Of a DNA stretch of 64,000 bases, positions 1 through 8,274 are shown one piece after another (position 1 is the first letter of the stretch; each line of letters starts with the position of its first letter). Source of the DNA: Hyphomonadaceae bacterium TMED5 (GTDB lineage: Bacteria; Pseudomonadota; Alphaproteobacteria; Caulobacterales; Hyphomonadaceae). The DNA lies in assembly GCA_002173095.1 (NCBI GenBank), contig NHBK01000014.1:62001-126000 (forward strand), written 5' to 3'. The notes under the pieces were generated by a model. That model worked only from the letters and a program-made list of their open reading frames with translations. It made no database searches and had not been told where the DNA came from. Both the position numbers and the translations under genes were made by a program.

Positions 1-496
1 CTTTCACCGTATGAAGCGCCGCCACGGGCAAAGTGCAGACCTCACTTGCCCGCAGACCGGCAGAATAGACCAGCTCCAACAGGCAAAGGTCACGCCTATC
101 CTTTGGGCCATCGCCCGCACACGCATTGAGGAGCTGTCCGACCTGTTCACGCGAGAGCACTTTTGGAACGCCGCGTTGGGCTTCAGGCGCGCTCAACCCC
201 TGAGCGGGATTAGTGTCCCGGCCGCCTTCTTCGATTTCAAATCGGTAAAACTGGCGGAGCGCCGAGAGACGCCGCGCAATCGTAGCAGGCGAGAACCCCT
301 CATCGGCAAGTGCGCGCTGATACGCTGTCAGGTCTTCACGGTCTGCACTGCCAAGGTCTGAGCCCTGCGTGGCCAGAAAGGCTGCTGCATCTTTGAGATC
401 GCGCCGATAAGCGGCCAGCGTATTGTCAGAGGCGGCCCGTTCGACCGCCTGCATTTCCAGATAAGCGTCTATGCGTTCGCGATCGCCCGGCGTCAC
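1..496 (-). CDS. xerD: Tyrosine recombinase XerD, 5' part only (runs off the left edge)
   Basis: Site-specific tyrosine recombinase of the XerC/XerD type, which resolves chromosome dimers at dif together with its partner and FtsK. The visible 165 codons contain the N-terminal SAM-like core-binding domain (about residues 8-90) and the start of the catalytic domain. The hallmark SAGLRASEV motif places the first catalytic arginine near residue 149. The C-terminal H-x-x-R and the nucleophilic tyrosine lie outside the window. The start is a GTG whose G is two bases past the TGA of the upstream secreted-protein gene, so the pair is probably translationally coupled. XerD rather than XerC is inferred from proximity to aroK/aroB, an arrangement known in Caulobacter-type genomes. 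Family assignment is firm; the XerD/XerC choice is less so. Confidence 0.88.
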   Translation of the reverse strand, partial: MTPGDRERIDAYLEMQAVERAASDNTLAAYRRDLKDAAAFLATQGSDLGSADREDLTAYQRALADEGFSPATIARRLSALRQFYRFEIEEGGRDTNPAQGLSAPEAQRGVPKVLSREQVGQLLNACAGDGPKDRRDLCLLELVYSAGLRASEVCTLPVAALHTVK

Positions 497-497
497 A

Positions 498-2189
498 TCA
501 ATCCCGTACCTGCTGATAATTCAGGGCTTCAATCGCGAGCGCTTCAGCGACATCAGTGAAACCTTCAGCCTCCAGCAATTGCAGCACATCGCCCAAATCC
601 TCAGGCGTGATCATATCCGGGCGAGCGCCCAGAATTGAGATCAGCTGGATCAGCGCTTCGCCGGTCGCCCCGGAGGTAAAGGCAGAGCGCAGAAGAATAC
701 GGCTTTGAATATCAACCGCATTGCCTTCGCTGAGCGTGCTGCCCGCATCACCTGTCAGGAAGTCGCGCGCAACCGGAGAAATCGGATGCTCCTGCAACAG
801 CATGGTGTAGAGCATCTCGCTCACCTGCGCCGCACGTGTGTCCTCTCCGACCTGCGCCAGACGCGTAGAGACCAGACGCGCGGACTCAGCTGACGTATCC
901 ATACCTGTCAGAATGCGCATGGCATCGAGCCAGGATTGAAGGAAAAGATCAGGCTGCGGACCGCCTTCGATTTCGACCACACGCTGGAAGCGCGAAGACT
1001 GGCGCGCATCACCGGCTGCAAATGCCGCCAGCGCGAAGAACTCACCATTATTGCTCAGCGCATCAAGGTCACGCAGGCGGGATAAGTGCTGCACCAGAAG
1101 CCCCGCATCGGCGGTATATTTCTCTGTGTCCGCACCTGAAAGCGTCAGCACACGGCGATAGATATCAACGCGATCCGCTTCTTCAGAACCGCGATCATTC
1201 GCCATTTGCAGCGCTTCATCCATCAGATTAACCGGCGCGTTGATGGTTTCATCGACCTCGCCCGGCGTACCGTCTTCGTTTGGCGGGACAGTTGGCACAG
1301 GGTCCGTGCGATAAGCCCGGCGACGCGCATCCACGCTCATCAGCCCGGCATAGGCTGCAATATCAGCTGAATTAATGCGAAGGGCGCGGCTGGTATCGCT
1401 GCGTTGCGCCAGCTCCAGAGCAATGCCCGGATTCATCGCTTCCAGCGTTGCATCGCTGACCGGAAAGCTACCCGCCAGAGACAGCGCCGTTGAAAGACCA
1501 GATGTGAAATTCGCAGACGGCAGACGTCGTAAATCGCGAGGCGTTGGTTCTGCCGGCAGTGTTTGCAGGGCGCCAATTGCGGTCACAACCCACGGGTCGA
1601 TATTCCCCATCTCTGCGCCGAGTTCCAGCGCGAGATTTGCAGAGGAGAAATTGCCTTCCAGCGCGAAACAGGTCGCGCGAGCTGCAAACATATAAGGTGT
1701 GCTCTGAGAGGCAGAACGCACAGATGAACAGGCCGAAGCCAGATTACCGCGAATGAGGGAAAGCTCTGTCTGCGCTTCCAGACTGGTCGGAATGCCATCG
1801 ATTTGCGGCAATTGGCGCGCAAGCTCCGCATAAGCATCAAGCTCGCCGAGTGCCCAGATCAGGCGTATACGTTGCGCGAGAAGCTGATCAGCGCCCTCAC
1901 CTTCCGGCGCACGCGAGGATGATAGAAGAACGCGGCGAAGAATATCACGCGAAACCGGCGTCAGGCTGCGCGCATCAATGCGCATGAGGACCGGAAGGAG
2001 ATCTTCGGCCTCACTGCCCTGCCAGAGCGTCAAAGGAAAGGCGCCATCCGCCTGAGACAGTGTGCCGACACCCCAGGGGTCGATATCGCCAAGGCCCGTG
2101 CTTTCAAACATGGCCTGAGAGGACGCCATTGGCGCCGCGACCATCAGGCCACCAAGCGCGGTGGCTGCGATGAGAGCGTGCTTAAACAT
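498..2189 (-). CDS. Large secreted protein of unknown function
   Basis: A 563-residue protein with a clear Sec signal peptide: a basic start, a hydrophobic core, and an Ala-x-Ala-like cleavage region ending SSQA near residue 26. The mature part is rich in Ala, Leu, Arg and Glu and reads as almost entirely helical, with short repeated helix pairs reminiscent of TPR-like solenoids. I cannot assign a family. Its ATG overlaps the stop codon of a 44-residue membrane peptide upstream by 8 bases, and its own stop lies next to the xerD start. The three therefore look like one transcript: peptide, secreted protein, recombinase. It could be a periplasmic scaffold. The existence of the gene is well supported by the signal peptide and tight packing; the function is unknown. 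Confidence 0.8.
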   Translation of the reverse strand: MFKHALIAATALGGLMVAAPMASSQAMFESTGLGDIDPWGVGTLSQADGAFPLTLWQGSEAEDLLPVLMRIDARSLTPVSRDILRRVLLSSSRAPEGEGADQLLAQRIRLIWALGELDAYAELARQLPQIDGIPTSLEAQTELSLIRGNLASACSSVRSASQSTPYMFAARATCFALEGNFSSANLALELGAEMGNIDPWVVTAIGALQTLPAEPTPRDLRRLPSANFTSGLSTALSLAGSFPVSDATLEAMNPGIALELAQRSDTSRALRINSADIAAYAGLMSVDARRRAYRTDPVPTVPPNEDGTPGEVDETINAPVNLMDEALQMANDRGSEEADRVDIYRRVLTLSGADTEKYTADAGLLVQHLSRLRDLDALSNNGEFFALAAFAAGDARQSSRFQRVVEIEGGPQPDLFLQSWLDAMRILTGMDTSAESARLVSTRLAQVGEDTRAAQVSEMLYTMLLQEHPISPVARDFLTGDAGSTLSEGNAVDIQSRILLRSAFTSGATGEALIQLISILGARPDMITPEDLGDVLQLLEAEGFTDVAEALAIEALNYQQVRD

Positions 2190-2316
2190 CCAGTTCCACC
2201 TCTATCCGCTGCTCACCGGAGTGTGGGGGATTGTTTTCTGCATAATTTGCGAGCCAGAAAATACCGCCACCAATCGCAATAATCGCCACGACCAGAATGA
2301 TGAGAAATCCGCGCAT
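2182..2316 (-). CDS. 44-residue single-pass membrane peptide, coupled to the secreted protein
   Basis: A short gene with a good ribosome binding site (AAAGGA, about 5 bases before the ATG). It encodes a peptide starting MRGFLIILVV, with one strongly hydrophobic segment (about residues 4-23), a Trp at the membrane edge and a polar acidic tail ending ELDV. Its stop codon overlaps the start of the following 563-residue secreted protein by 8 bases (ATGTTTAA), the classic layout of translational coupling. No family is recognisable. The topology suggests an inner-membrane anchor or a partner of the secreted protein. Support comes from the start signal, the coherent TM segment and the overlap, not from homology. 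Confidence 0.6.
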   Translation of the reverse strand: MRGFLIILVVAIIAIGGGIFWLANYAENNPPHSGEQRIEVELDV

Positions 2317-2414
2317 ATCAGTCCTTTATCGCCTTGCATGCCATTTGCTGCACCTCACCTTTATGTATAATCGCGAGTTTTGTGGAGGCGCAAAATCAGC
2401 TGCGTGTGTAATGA

Positions 2415-2966
2415 GTGACTACTGATACCAAAGAATCTGTCGCGAAAGTGGCAAATGGCAAAACAATTGCACTTGTCGGCCTTATGGGCGCAGGCAAATC
2501 ATCCGTCGGTCGGCGGGTGGCAGAGGCGCTGTCCCTGCCCTTCTATGATTCTGATGAACAGATCGAACAGGCCGCAGGCTTATCCGTCACTGATATTTTC
2601 TCAGTTCATGGCGAACCGGAATTCCGCCGCGGCGAACAGCGCGTAATTGAACGCCTTCTGGAAGGCCCGCAGCATGTGATGGCCACAGGTGGCGGCGCAT
2701 TCATGAACCCGGATATTCGCAAGGCCCTTAAGGAAAATGCCGTCACAATCTGGTTGAGGGCAGACCTTGAAACGCTCTGGCGCCGTGTAAGCCGCAAAGA
2801 AGGCCGCCCCCTTCTGAAGACCGAAAATCCGAAACAGAAACTGCGTGACCTTCTGGAACTCCGAAACCCTGTCTATGCAGAAGCCGATATCGTGATAGAC
2901 AGCCGCGACGGCCCGCACATCAATGCTGTGAGTGCGATTTTGGCCGCATTGAAGGAAGTTGCGTAG
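2415..2966 (+). CDS. aroK: Shikimate kinase
   Basis: Phosphorylates shikimate to shikimate-3-phosphate with ATP, the fifth step of the chorismate (aromatic amino acid) pathway, in the cytoplasm. The P-loop is GLMGAGKSSVG (about residues 22-32). The shikimate-binding Asp of the SDEQIE segment, the FRRGE motif and the GGGA motif follow in the usual order. A lid region with RPLL matches the ATP-contacting arginine segment. The length of 183 residues fits the family with a short N-terminal extension. The frame offers a GTG start; the overlapping ATG four bases earlier hits a stop at once. aroB begins 4 bases after the stop, giving the common aroK-aroB operon. Confidence 0.95.
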   Translation: MTTDTKESVAKVANGKTIALVGLMGAGKSSVGRRVAEALSLPFYDSDEQIEQAAGLSVTDIFSVHGEPEFRRGEQRVIERLLEGPQHVMATGGGAFMNPDIRKALKENAVTIWLRADLETLWRRVSRKEGRPLLKTENPKQKLRDLLELRNPVYAEADIVIDSRDGPHINAVSAILAALKEVA

Positions 2967-2970
2967 TCAG

Positions 2971-4089
2971 ATGTCGCAAACGAAAGTTCAAGTCGATCTC
3001 GGTGACCGGTCTTATGACATTGTCATTGGAGGAGATGTGCTCTCCAGTGTTGCCGAGCGCCTGCAAACCGTTCTGAAACCGGGCACGAAACGCGTTTTCA
3101 TTCTGACTGACCGCAATGTCTGGCGAAATCATGGTGAAGCGCTGACAACCTATCTGGCCGATGCTGACCTGAAAGCGATTACGCATATTCTGCCACCGGG
3201 CGAGGCAACCAAGTCCTTTGAAAATCTTCAGGACGTTCTGGAAACCCTGATCCGCCATGAAGCCGAACGCAGCGATGTGCTGCTAGCCTTTGGCGGCGGC
3301 GTAATCGGTGACCTTGCGGGCCTCGCGGCAGGCCTGATGAAGCGTGGCATGCCTTTTGTGCAGATCCCGACGACATTGCTGGCGCAGGTCGACTCTTCTG
3401 TTGGTGGTAAAACGGCCATCAACTCTTCCCACGGGAAGAATTTGATCGGCCTCTTTAATCAGCCGGCTATGGTGCTGGCGGATATCTCACTACTGTCCAC
3501 GCTTCCACCGCGCGAATGGCGTGCAGGCTATGCCGAAATCATCAAATATGGCCTGATCGACCGGCCTGACTTTTTTAATCATCTGGAAACGGCGACAGCT
3601 GACATTTTGGACGGAAATGTCGACGCGCTTTCATATGCGGTGAAAGTCTCCTGCGAATCCAAAGCAGATGTCGTTGCGGCCGACGAAACAGAGCGCGGTC
3701 GACGCGCATTGTTGAACCTTGGACATACATTCGGCCACGCTATCGAAAAAGCCCGCGGATTTGACGGACGCGTCCTGCATGGCGAAGGCGTCGCGGCGGG
3801 CATGTGTATGGCATACCGTTATTCCAAGCATTTGGGGCTATGCTCCGGTCAGGATGTTGTGCGCGTCGAGCGGCTCATTGAGGCCAGCGGCCTTGCGCCT
3901 ACACTTTCCGCCCTGAAAACGGGCGATTTCAAAGCCGAAGAGCTGCTCCACCACATGTTTCAGGATAAAAAAGTGGAATCCGGCTCACTTACGCTTATTC
4001 TTGCAGAAGGGATTGGTAAGTCCTTTGTGCAAAAAGGGGCTGACGTCGCGCCGCTGCGCGAATTTCTGGAGGTTGAGACGAAACTCTGA
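2971..4089 (+). CDS. aroB: 3-dehydroquinate synthase
   Basis: Converts DAHP to 3-dehydroquinate, the second step of the shikimate pathway, using NAD and a divalent metal. The GGGVIGDLAG nucleotide-binding stretch, the PTTLLAQVDSSVGGKT motif and the metal-binding H of NLGHTFGHA are present. A second metal-site H lies in the VLHGEGVAAG segment. I chose the ATG (MSQTKVQV) rather than a TTG four codons upstream that would overlap the aroK stop. At 372 residues the protein is full length. Its TGA overlaps the ATG of the following CNNM-type gene by one base, so aroK, aroB and that gene are probably co-transcribed. Confidence 0.95.
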   Translation: MSQTKVQVDLGDRSYDIVIGGDVLSSVAERLQTVLKPGTKRVFILTDRNVWRNHGEALTTYLADADLKAITHILPPGEATKSFENLQDVLETLIRHEAERSDVLLAFGGGVIGDLAGLAAGLMKRGMPFVQIPTTLLAQVDSSVGGKTAINSSHGKNLIGLFNQPAMVLADISLLSTLPPREWRAGYAEIIKYGLIDRPDFFNHLETATADILDGNVDALSYAVKVSCESKADVVAADETERGRRALLNLGHTFGHAIEKARGFDGRVLHGEGVAAGMCMAYRYSKHLGLCSGQDVVRVERLIEASGLAPTLSALKTGDFKAEELLHHMFQDKKVESGSLTLILAEGIGKSFVQKGADVAPLREFLEVETKL

Positions 4090-5348
4090 TGACCACCATG
4101 TGGCCATTCTTCGCCGTACTTATTCTGCTCTGCATGTCCGGATTCTTTTCCGGTTCAGAGACAGCTCTCACTGCTGCGTCACGCGGCCGAATGCACAGTC
4201 TGGAAAAGGACGGCGATCCACGCGCTCTGCGTGTGAACAAGCTTTTGTCGAACAGAGAAAGCCTGATTGGCGCCATTCTGCTCGGCAACAACCTCGTCAA
4301 TATTCTGGCTTCGTCCATCGCAACGGCCATGTTCCTGAAATGGTTCGGCGATGCGGGCGTGCCGATAGCGACCGCCGTTATGACGGTACTCGTTCTGGTC
4401 TTCGCTGAAGTCCTGCCGAAAACCTACGCCATTTCAAACTCTGACAATATGGCCATGGCGGTCTCTCGCCCGATCATGTTGCTTGTCAAAACGCTGTCCT
4501 GGATCGTGGCGATCATTCAGTTCATCGTTTCAATGACATTGCGTGCCTTTGGCATCCGCACCGATGAAGGCATGGTCTCTGCCGAAGAAGAAATTCGCGG
4601 CGCGATTGACCTGCACCATTCAGAAGGCGGTGTAGCGGCCCATGACCGTCATATGCTGGTCGGCGCGCTGGATCTGAAAGACCTGACGGTGGCGGATCTC
4701 ATGATCCACCGCAAAAACATCAATATGATTGATGCCGACCTTCCATCCCGCGACATCGTGATGACGGCGCTTTCAAGCCAGCATACGCGTATCCCGCTGT
4801 ATCGGGGCACACCGGACGAAGTAATCGGCGTATTGCACGCTAAAGACCTTTTGCGCGCAGTTGCGCCAATGCGCGGCGATCTTTCAAAGCTCGATATCGG
4901 CCAGATCATGCGTGAGCCATGGTTTGTGCCAGAAACCCTCACCGTTCAGGAACAGCTCGATGCTTTCCTGAAAAAGCGCAATCACTTCGCTCTGGTGGTG
5001 GATGAATATGGCGCACTAGAGGGCCTGATCACGCTGGAAGACATTCTGGAAGAAATCGTCGGCGATATTCGCGATGAGCATGACATTCCAGTCCAGGGTG
5101 TACGCCCGCAACCAGATGGCTCAGTCAATATTGATGGCGTCGTGACCATTCGCGATGTGAACCGTGCGCTTGGCTGGAATCTTCCGGACGAAGAAGCGGT
5201 TACCGTTGCTGGTCTGGTTATTCATGAGGCGCAGATGATCCCTGAACCGGGCCAGCGCTTCTCTTTCCATGGTTATCGCTTCGATATTCTGCGCAAATCC
5301 CGCAATCAGATCACAGCCCTCCGCGTCAAAAAGGACGAAGAGGTTTAG
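4089..5348 (+). CDS. CNNM/CBS-domain membrane protein of the HlyC/CorC family
   Basis: Membrane protein of the UPF0053/CNNM class, proposed to transport Mg or other divalent cations. The order is typical: an N-terminal CNNM transmembrane domain (about residues 1-170) with the SGFFSGSETALTA signature and several hydrophobic segments, then a CBS pair (about 195-320) with the VVDEYGALEGLITLEDI motif, then a C-terminal CorC_HlyC/TerC-associated domain (about 340-415). It starts on the last base of the aroB stop and is translationally coupled to the aromatic pathway genes. This neighbourhood is also found in other alphaproteobacteria. The transport substrate cannot be read from the sequence. Confidence 0.88.
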   Translation: MTTMWPFFAVLILLCMSGFFSGSETALTAASRGRMHSLEKDGDPRALRVNKLLSNRESLIGAILLGNNLVNILASSIATAMFLKWFGDAGVPIATAVMTVLVLVFAEVLPKTYAISNSDNMAMAVSRPIMLLVKTLSWIVAIIQFIVSMTLRAFGIRTDEGMVSAEEEIRGAIDLHHSEGGVAAHDRHMLVGALDLKDLTVADLMIHRKNINMIDADLPSRDIVMTALSSQHTRIPLYRGTPDEVIGVLHAKDLLRAVAPMRGDLSKLDIGQIMREPWFVPETLTVQEQLDAFLKKRNHFALVVDEYGALEGLITLEDILEEIVGDIRDEHDIPVQGVRPQPDGSVNIDGVVTIRDVNRALGWNLPDEEAVTVAGLVIHEAQMIPEPGQRFSFHGYRFDILRKSRNQITALRVKKDEEV

Positions 5349-5355
5349 ACGGAAT

Positions 5356-6573
5356 TTAACGGGTTGATGTTCGTCGCGCTTGACAGGCCTTGATCGCGTC
5401 AATTGTTCTTAGAGCAACCGCATCAATGGAAATGTTGTCCTCTGCGAATTGTCTCGCAGCCGCGGACATTTCTCGCCTTTGCTCCGCAGACATGGACAAA
5501 ACCATCCTCATCTTCTCTAGAAACGCTGCCGGCGTACACTCTTTGACGAGATAACCGTTAAGCCCGTCTTCGACGACCTCTTCCACTCCACTGGCGGCAA
5601 ACACAATCGGAATGAGGCCAATGGACATTGCCTCCAACAGCGCATTCGACTGCCCTTCGCGCCTCGAAGCACAAACAAAGAAATCGGCTTGTTTATATGC
5701 CTCGTAAATGTCGGTAGCAAATCCAGGTAAATTGATGCACGCAGAAATCTCTGTGCCTTGAATTTCGGCTTCTATCCGGTCTTTTTCCGCGCCCGTTCCA
5801 ATCAGTTCCAGTTTAAAGTCGGTTTCACCCGAATTAAACAAGAGACATGCTGCGTCATAAAGAACATCAACGCTTTTATCAGTGATCAGGCGCCCTGCAT
5901 AAGAGAAAGCATTTCCTATTCTGAGACTCATTGCTTCCGATAACGCGTCTTCCCCAGGTAACGCTACGCCGTTTGGAAATTCAGCTATTTTCTCTTCAGA
6001 AATGCCTAGATCACGCAATTCTAGTGCAATTTCTTGACTGTTCGCGACAAACGCATCGACACGCTTTCTCAGGAATCTCTCTACCCAACGACCGTAAAAA
6101 AATTTCTTAGTTCTCAAAGCATCGAATTCAGAAGCCTCTCCGCCACCGCCGAGCTTGATTAAAAGAGGGGATCCAAGCTTTTCCGCACAAAGCGCTGGAC
6201 CAAGCGCATGCAGACGAGAGTGGAAACAATATATCGGGACACCCCTCCACTCTGCGCTAGCAAACCGTTTTGGAAACCAGTACGTCCAACGGAGAAACGA
6301 TAACATGTGTTTCCCGCCAAAATTCGGATATGCAGCAAGCCGTTTTCTTATGATGCGCCCGAAATCAGTTTGTTCATTTAAAGCAACATCAGGATCGATG
6401 GTTGGAGCCACCAAGGTAACGTCAATACCTTTGCGACCCAGTGCCTCTGCAAGAATTTTAGCCTGACGCTCTGCACCGCCGTAACTGTCCGGAAAATAGG
6501 CAGCGAGTGTGAGTATCAAACGACCTTCAAAAGCATGAGCCTCAGTAGCGCTTTCAATGCATTTTTGTATCAT
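5356..6573 (-). CDS. Glycosyltransferase family 4-type enzyme
   Basis: A 405-residue GT-B fold glycosyltransferase of the GT1/GT4 superfamily, acting at the cytoplasmic face on surface polysaccharide. The N-terminal half carries the YGGAERQA motif typical of retaining GT4 enzymes. The C-terminal half has FSYAGRLITDKSVDVL and the E-x7-E sugar-nucleotide motif in the SRREGQSNALLEAM region. It starts 5 bases after the stop of the flippase gene, so the two form an operon. Base use is visibly more AT-rich than in flanking housekeeping genes, which suggests transfer. Donor and acceptor sugars are unknown. Confidence 0.85.
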   Translation of the reverse strand: MIQKCIESATEAHAFEGRLILTLAAYFPDSYGGAERQAKILAEALGRKGIDVTLVAPTIDPDVALNEQTDFGRIIRKRLAAYPNFGGKHMLSFLRWTYWFPKRFASAEWRGVPIYCFHSRLHALGPALCAEKLGSPLLIKLGGGGEASEFDALRTKKFFYGRWVERFLRKRVDAFVANSQEIALELRDLGISEEKIAEFPNGVALPGEDALSEAMSLRIGNAFSYAGRLITDKSVDVLYDAACLLFNSGETDFKLELIGTGAEKDRIEAEIQGTEISACINLPGFATDIYEAYKQADFFVCASRREGQSNALLEAMSIGLIPIVFAASGVEEVVEDGLNGYLVKECTPAAFLEKMRMVLSMSAEQRREMSAAARQFAEDNISIDAVALRTIDAIKACQARRTSTR

Positions 6574-6578
6574 GCCGT

Positions 6579-8081
6579 TTAACTTCTGCTCTTTAAAAAT
6601 TTTGCCCTAAACGTCCCCACTCCTCGGTCTAGTATCCACGAAGCACTTACTCCAAAAATATTGCGCAAGAACGGAAACGTTACTCCGATAAACAATAGAG
6701 TAACTATTGCATTCATAGCCAACCGGAATACTAAGGGCAGTTGCTCAAACCAGATGACGCAAGATAACGAGTAAAGAAAAATGGATAGCGCCGAGGCCAA
6801 GACAAATACTTTTATGAGAATCAAAGCTTCCGATAAAAGCGGAAGAGGAAAGACCAGTTTTACAAAGGTTATGTTCAAAAAATAACCTAAAATCATGGCC
6901 CCTGTTACGAATGCCGCCACGCCATTGAGACCGTACCGAGCACCATAAAAAGCCCCTGCAATTATCAGAACAGCATAACAAAATTGCCAAAGTGCGAGCA
7001 TGTAAACAGCACCACTAGCTTTTATGACCGTATTTCCAATTTTATATGCGATACGAAAAGGAAGGCCGATCAGCAAAATTTGAAAAGGCAAAACTAAAGA
7101 AGTCCATTGTTCCCCCAAAAGAAGTAAAACAATTTCTTTTGCGGAGAAAAAAAGAAGAACACTTCCAAGTCCGGAGCTCAAAAAGACCAAGAACACACCT
7201 CCTTGGTAGATTCGAATAACTCTTTCGATATCACTCTTTATGACCGACAGAATCGGGAAGAGAACGTTATTTACAATTTGTCCAATCAAATTGGCTGGCT
7301 GCTGGATCAAAAAGTAAGCTCTAGTATAAAGTCCTAGATAATCCACACCCAAAGTTCGCCCCACCACAAGGTAGTCGCCATTAGCCGCAAAATAATTAAA
7401 TATTCTGGCGAGGGTCGCACCAACTCCAAAGTTTAACAAACTTCTGGCCGAATCCACATCAAAGTGAAAACTCAAAGAATGCTTACTTGCGACAAACAAA
7501 AGAAAATTTCGTAAAACAAATTGCGCCACCTGACCGACAATAAGCGCCCAGAATCCCCATTGGGCAAGGGCGAGAGAAACGCTCACTAGACCGTAGCCGA
7601 ATGCGTAGCTCGAGACCTCGATCATCGCGATCAATTTAAACTTCAAATTTCTCTGCAAGAGCGCGCCGCTGACGGTCCCGAGAGCGATGAGCGGAAATGT
7701 CAAAGCAACAACCTGGAAGGGAGCTTGAAGGTCAGGAAATGAGAAAAAGCTCGCTAAATCCGGTGATAGCCAAAATACTCCGCCTGCGAATAATACAGAC
7801 AAGCTTACTGTTATCAGCAATCCAGTGTGAATATCCTGTTCTGACAAATTTTCTTTCTGGACCAATGCCGGAGCAACCCCGAGCTGCATGAACACCTCTG
7901 TAAATGCGAACAATGTCATACAAGCACCCAGCACCCCAAAGTCAGCAGGCGTTAGTATGCGAGCCAAAATCGCTAAAACAACTGTCTTAATTATAACTCG
8001 TGTAATACCGCCAGAAAGCAGCCAAACGGCGCCGCCAAATGCCTTTCCAAAAAACGAATTTTCAACGTTAGACTTCGGCAT
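6579..8081 (-). CDS. Wzx-type polysaccharide flippase (MOP superfamily, lipopolysaccharide biosynthesis type)
   Basis: A 500-residue protein with about 12-14 hydrophobic segments and the N-terminal pattern of the polysaccharide-transport (PST)/Wzx group of the MOP superfamily: GGITRVIIKTVVLAILARIL, then DFG. Such proteins flip undecaprenyl-linked oligosaccharides across the inner membrane. I chose the ATG giving MPKSN, preceded by a GGGGGGAT ribosome site, over an upstream ATG ten codons earlier. It is the first gene of a two-gene operon with the GT4 enzyme. The region is the most AT-rich coding stretch in the window (many AAA, TTT and ATA codons) and is a good candidate for horizontal acquisition. 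No polymerase or ligase gene is adjacent. Confidence 0.85.
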   Translation of the reverse strand: MPKSNVENSFFGKAFGGAVWLLSGGITRVIIKTVVLAILARILTPADFGVLGACMTLFAFTEVFMQLGVAPALVQKENLSEQDIHTGLLITVSLSVLFAGGVFWLSPDLASFFSFPDLQAPFQVVALTFPLIALGTVSGALLQRNLKFKLIAMIEVSSYAFGYGLVSVSLALAQWGFWALIVGQVAQFVLRNFLLFVASKHSLSFHFDVDSARSLLNFGVGATLARIFNYFAANGDYLVVGRTLGVDYLGLYTRAYFLIQQPANLIGQIVNNVLFPILSVIKSDIERVIRIYQGGVFLVFLSSGLGSVLLFFSAKEIVLLLLGEQWTSLVLPFQILLIGLPFRIAYKIGNTVIKASGAVYMLALWQFCYAVLIIAGAFYGARYGLNGVAAFVTGAMILGYFLNITFVKLVFPLPLLSEALILIKVFVLASALSIFLYSLSCVIWFEQLPLVFRLAMNAIVTLLFIGVTFPFLRNIFGVSASWILDRGVGTFRAKFLKSRS

Positions 8082-8203
8082 TTGCGCTAATCCCCCCATG
8101 CGCCTTGCCACATTGAAATTGTAACCGCAATCGTAAAGCTTACTACAATCCCCATCTCTCTAGTATGTGCACAAATATCCGCACCAAATTAAATATATCA
8201 GAA

Positions 8204-8232
8204 CAAAAAAAGCCCCGGTCTGTGCCGGGGCT
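8204..8232 (-). terminator. Rho-independent terminator of the TonB receptor gene
   Basis: An 8-bp perfect stem, AGCCCCGG/CCGGGGCT, with a 6-base loop is followed on the minus strand by a run of T residues. It lies about 40 bases past the receptor stop codon and insulates it from the flippase operon. Confidence 0.9.
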
Positions 8233-8274
8233 TTGAGTTTTGGGACAAAGTGTCTTTGTCTCAAGGGGAAGGGA

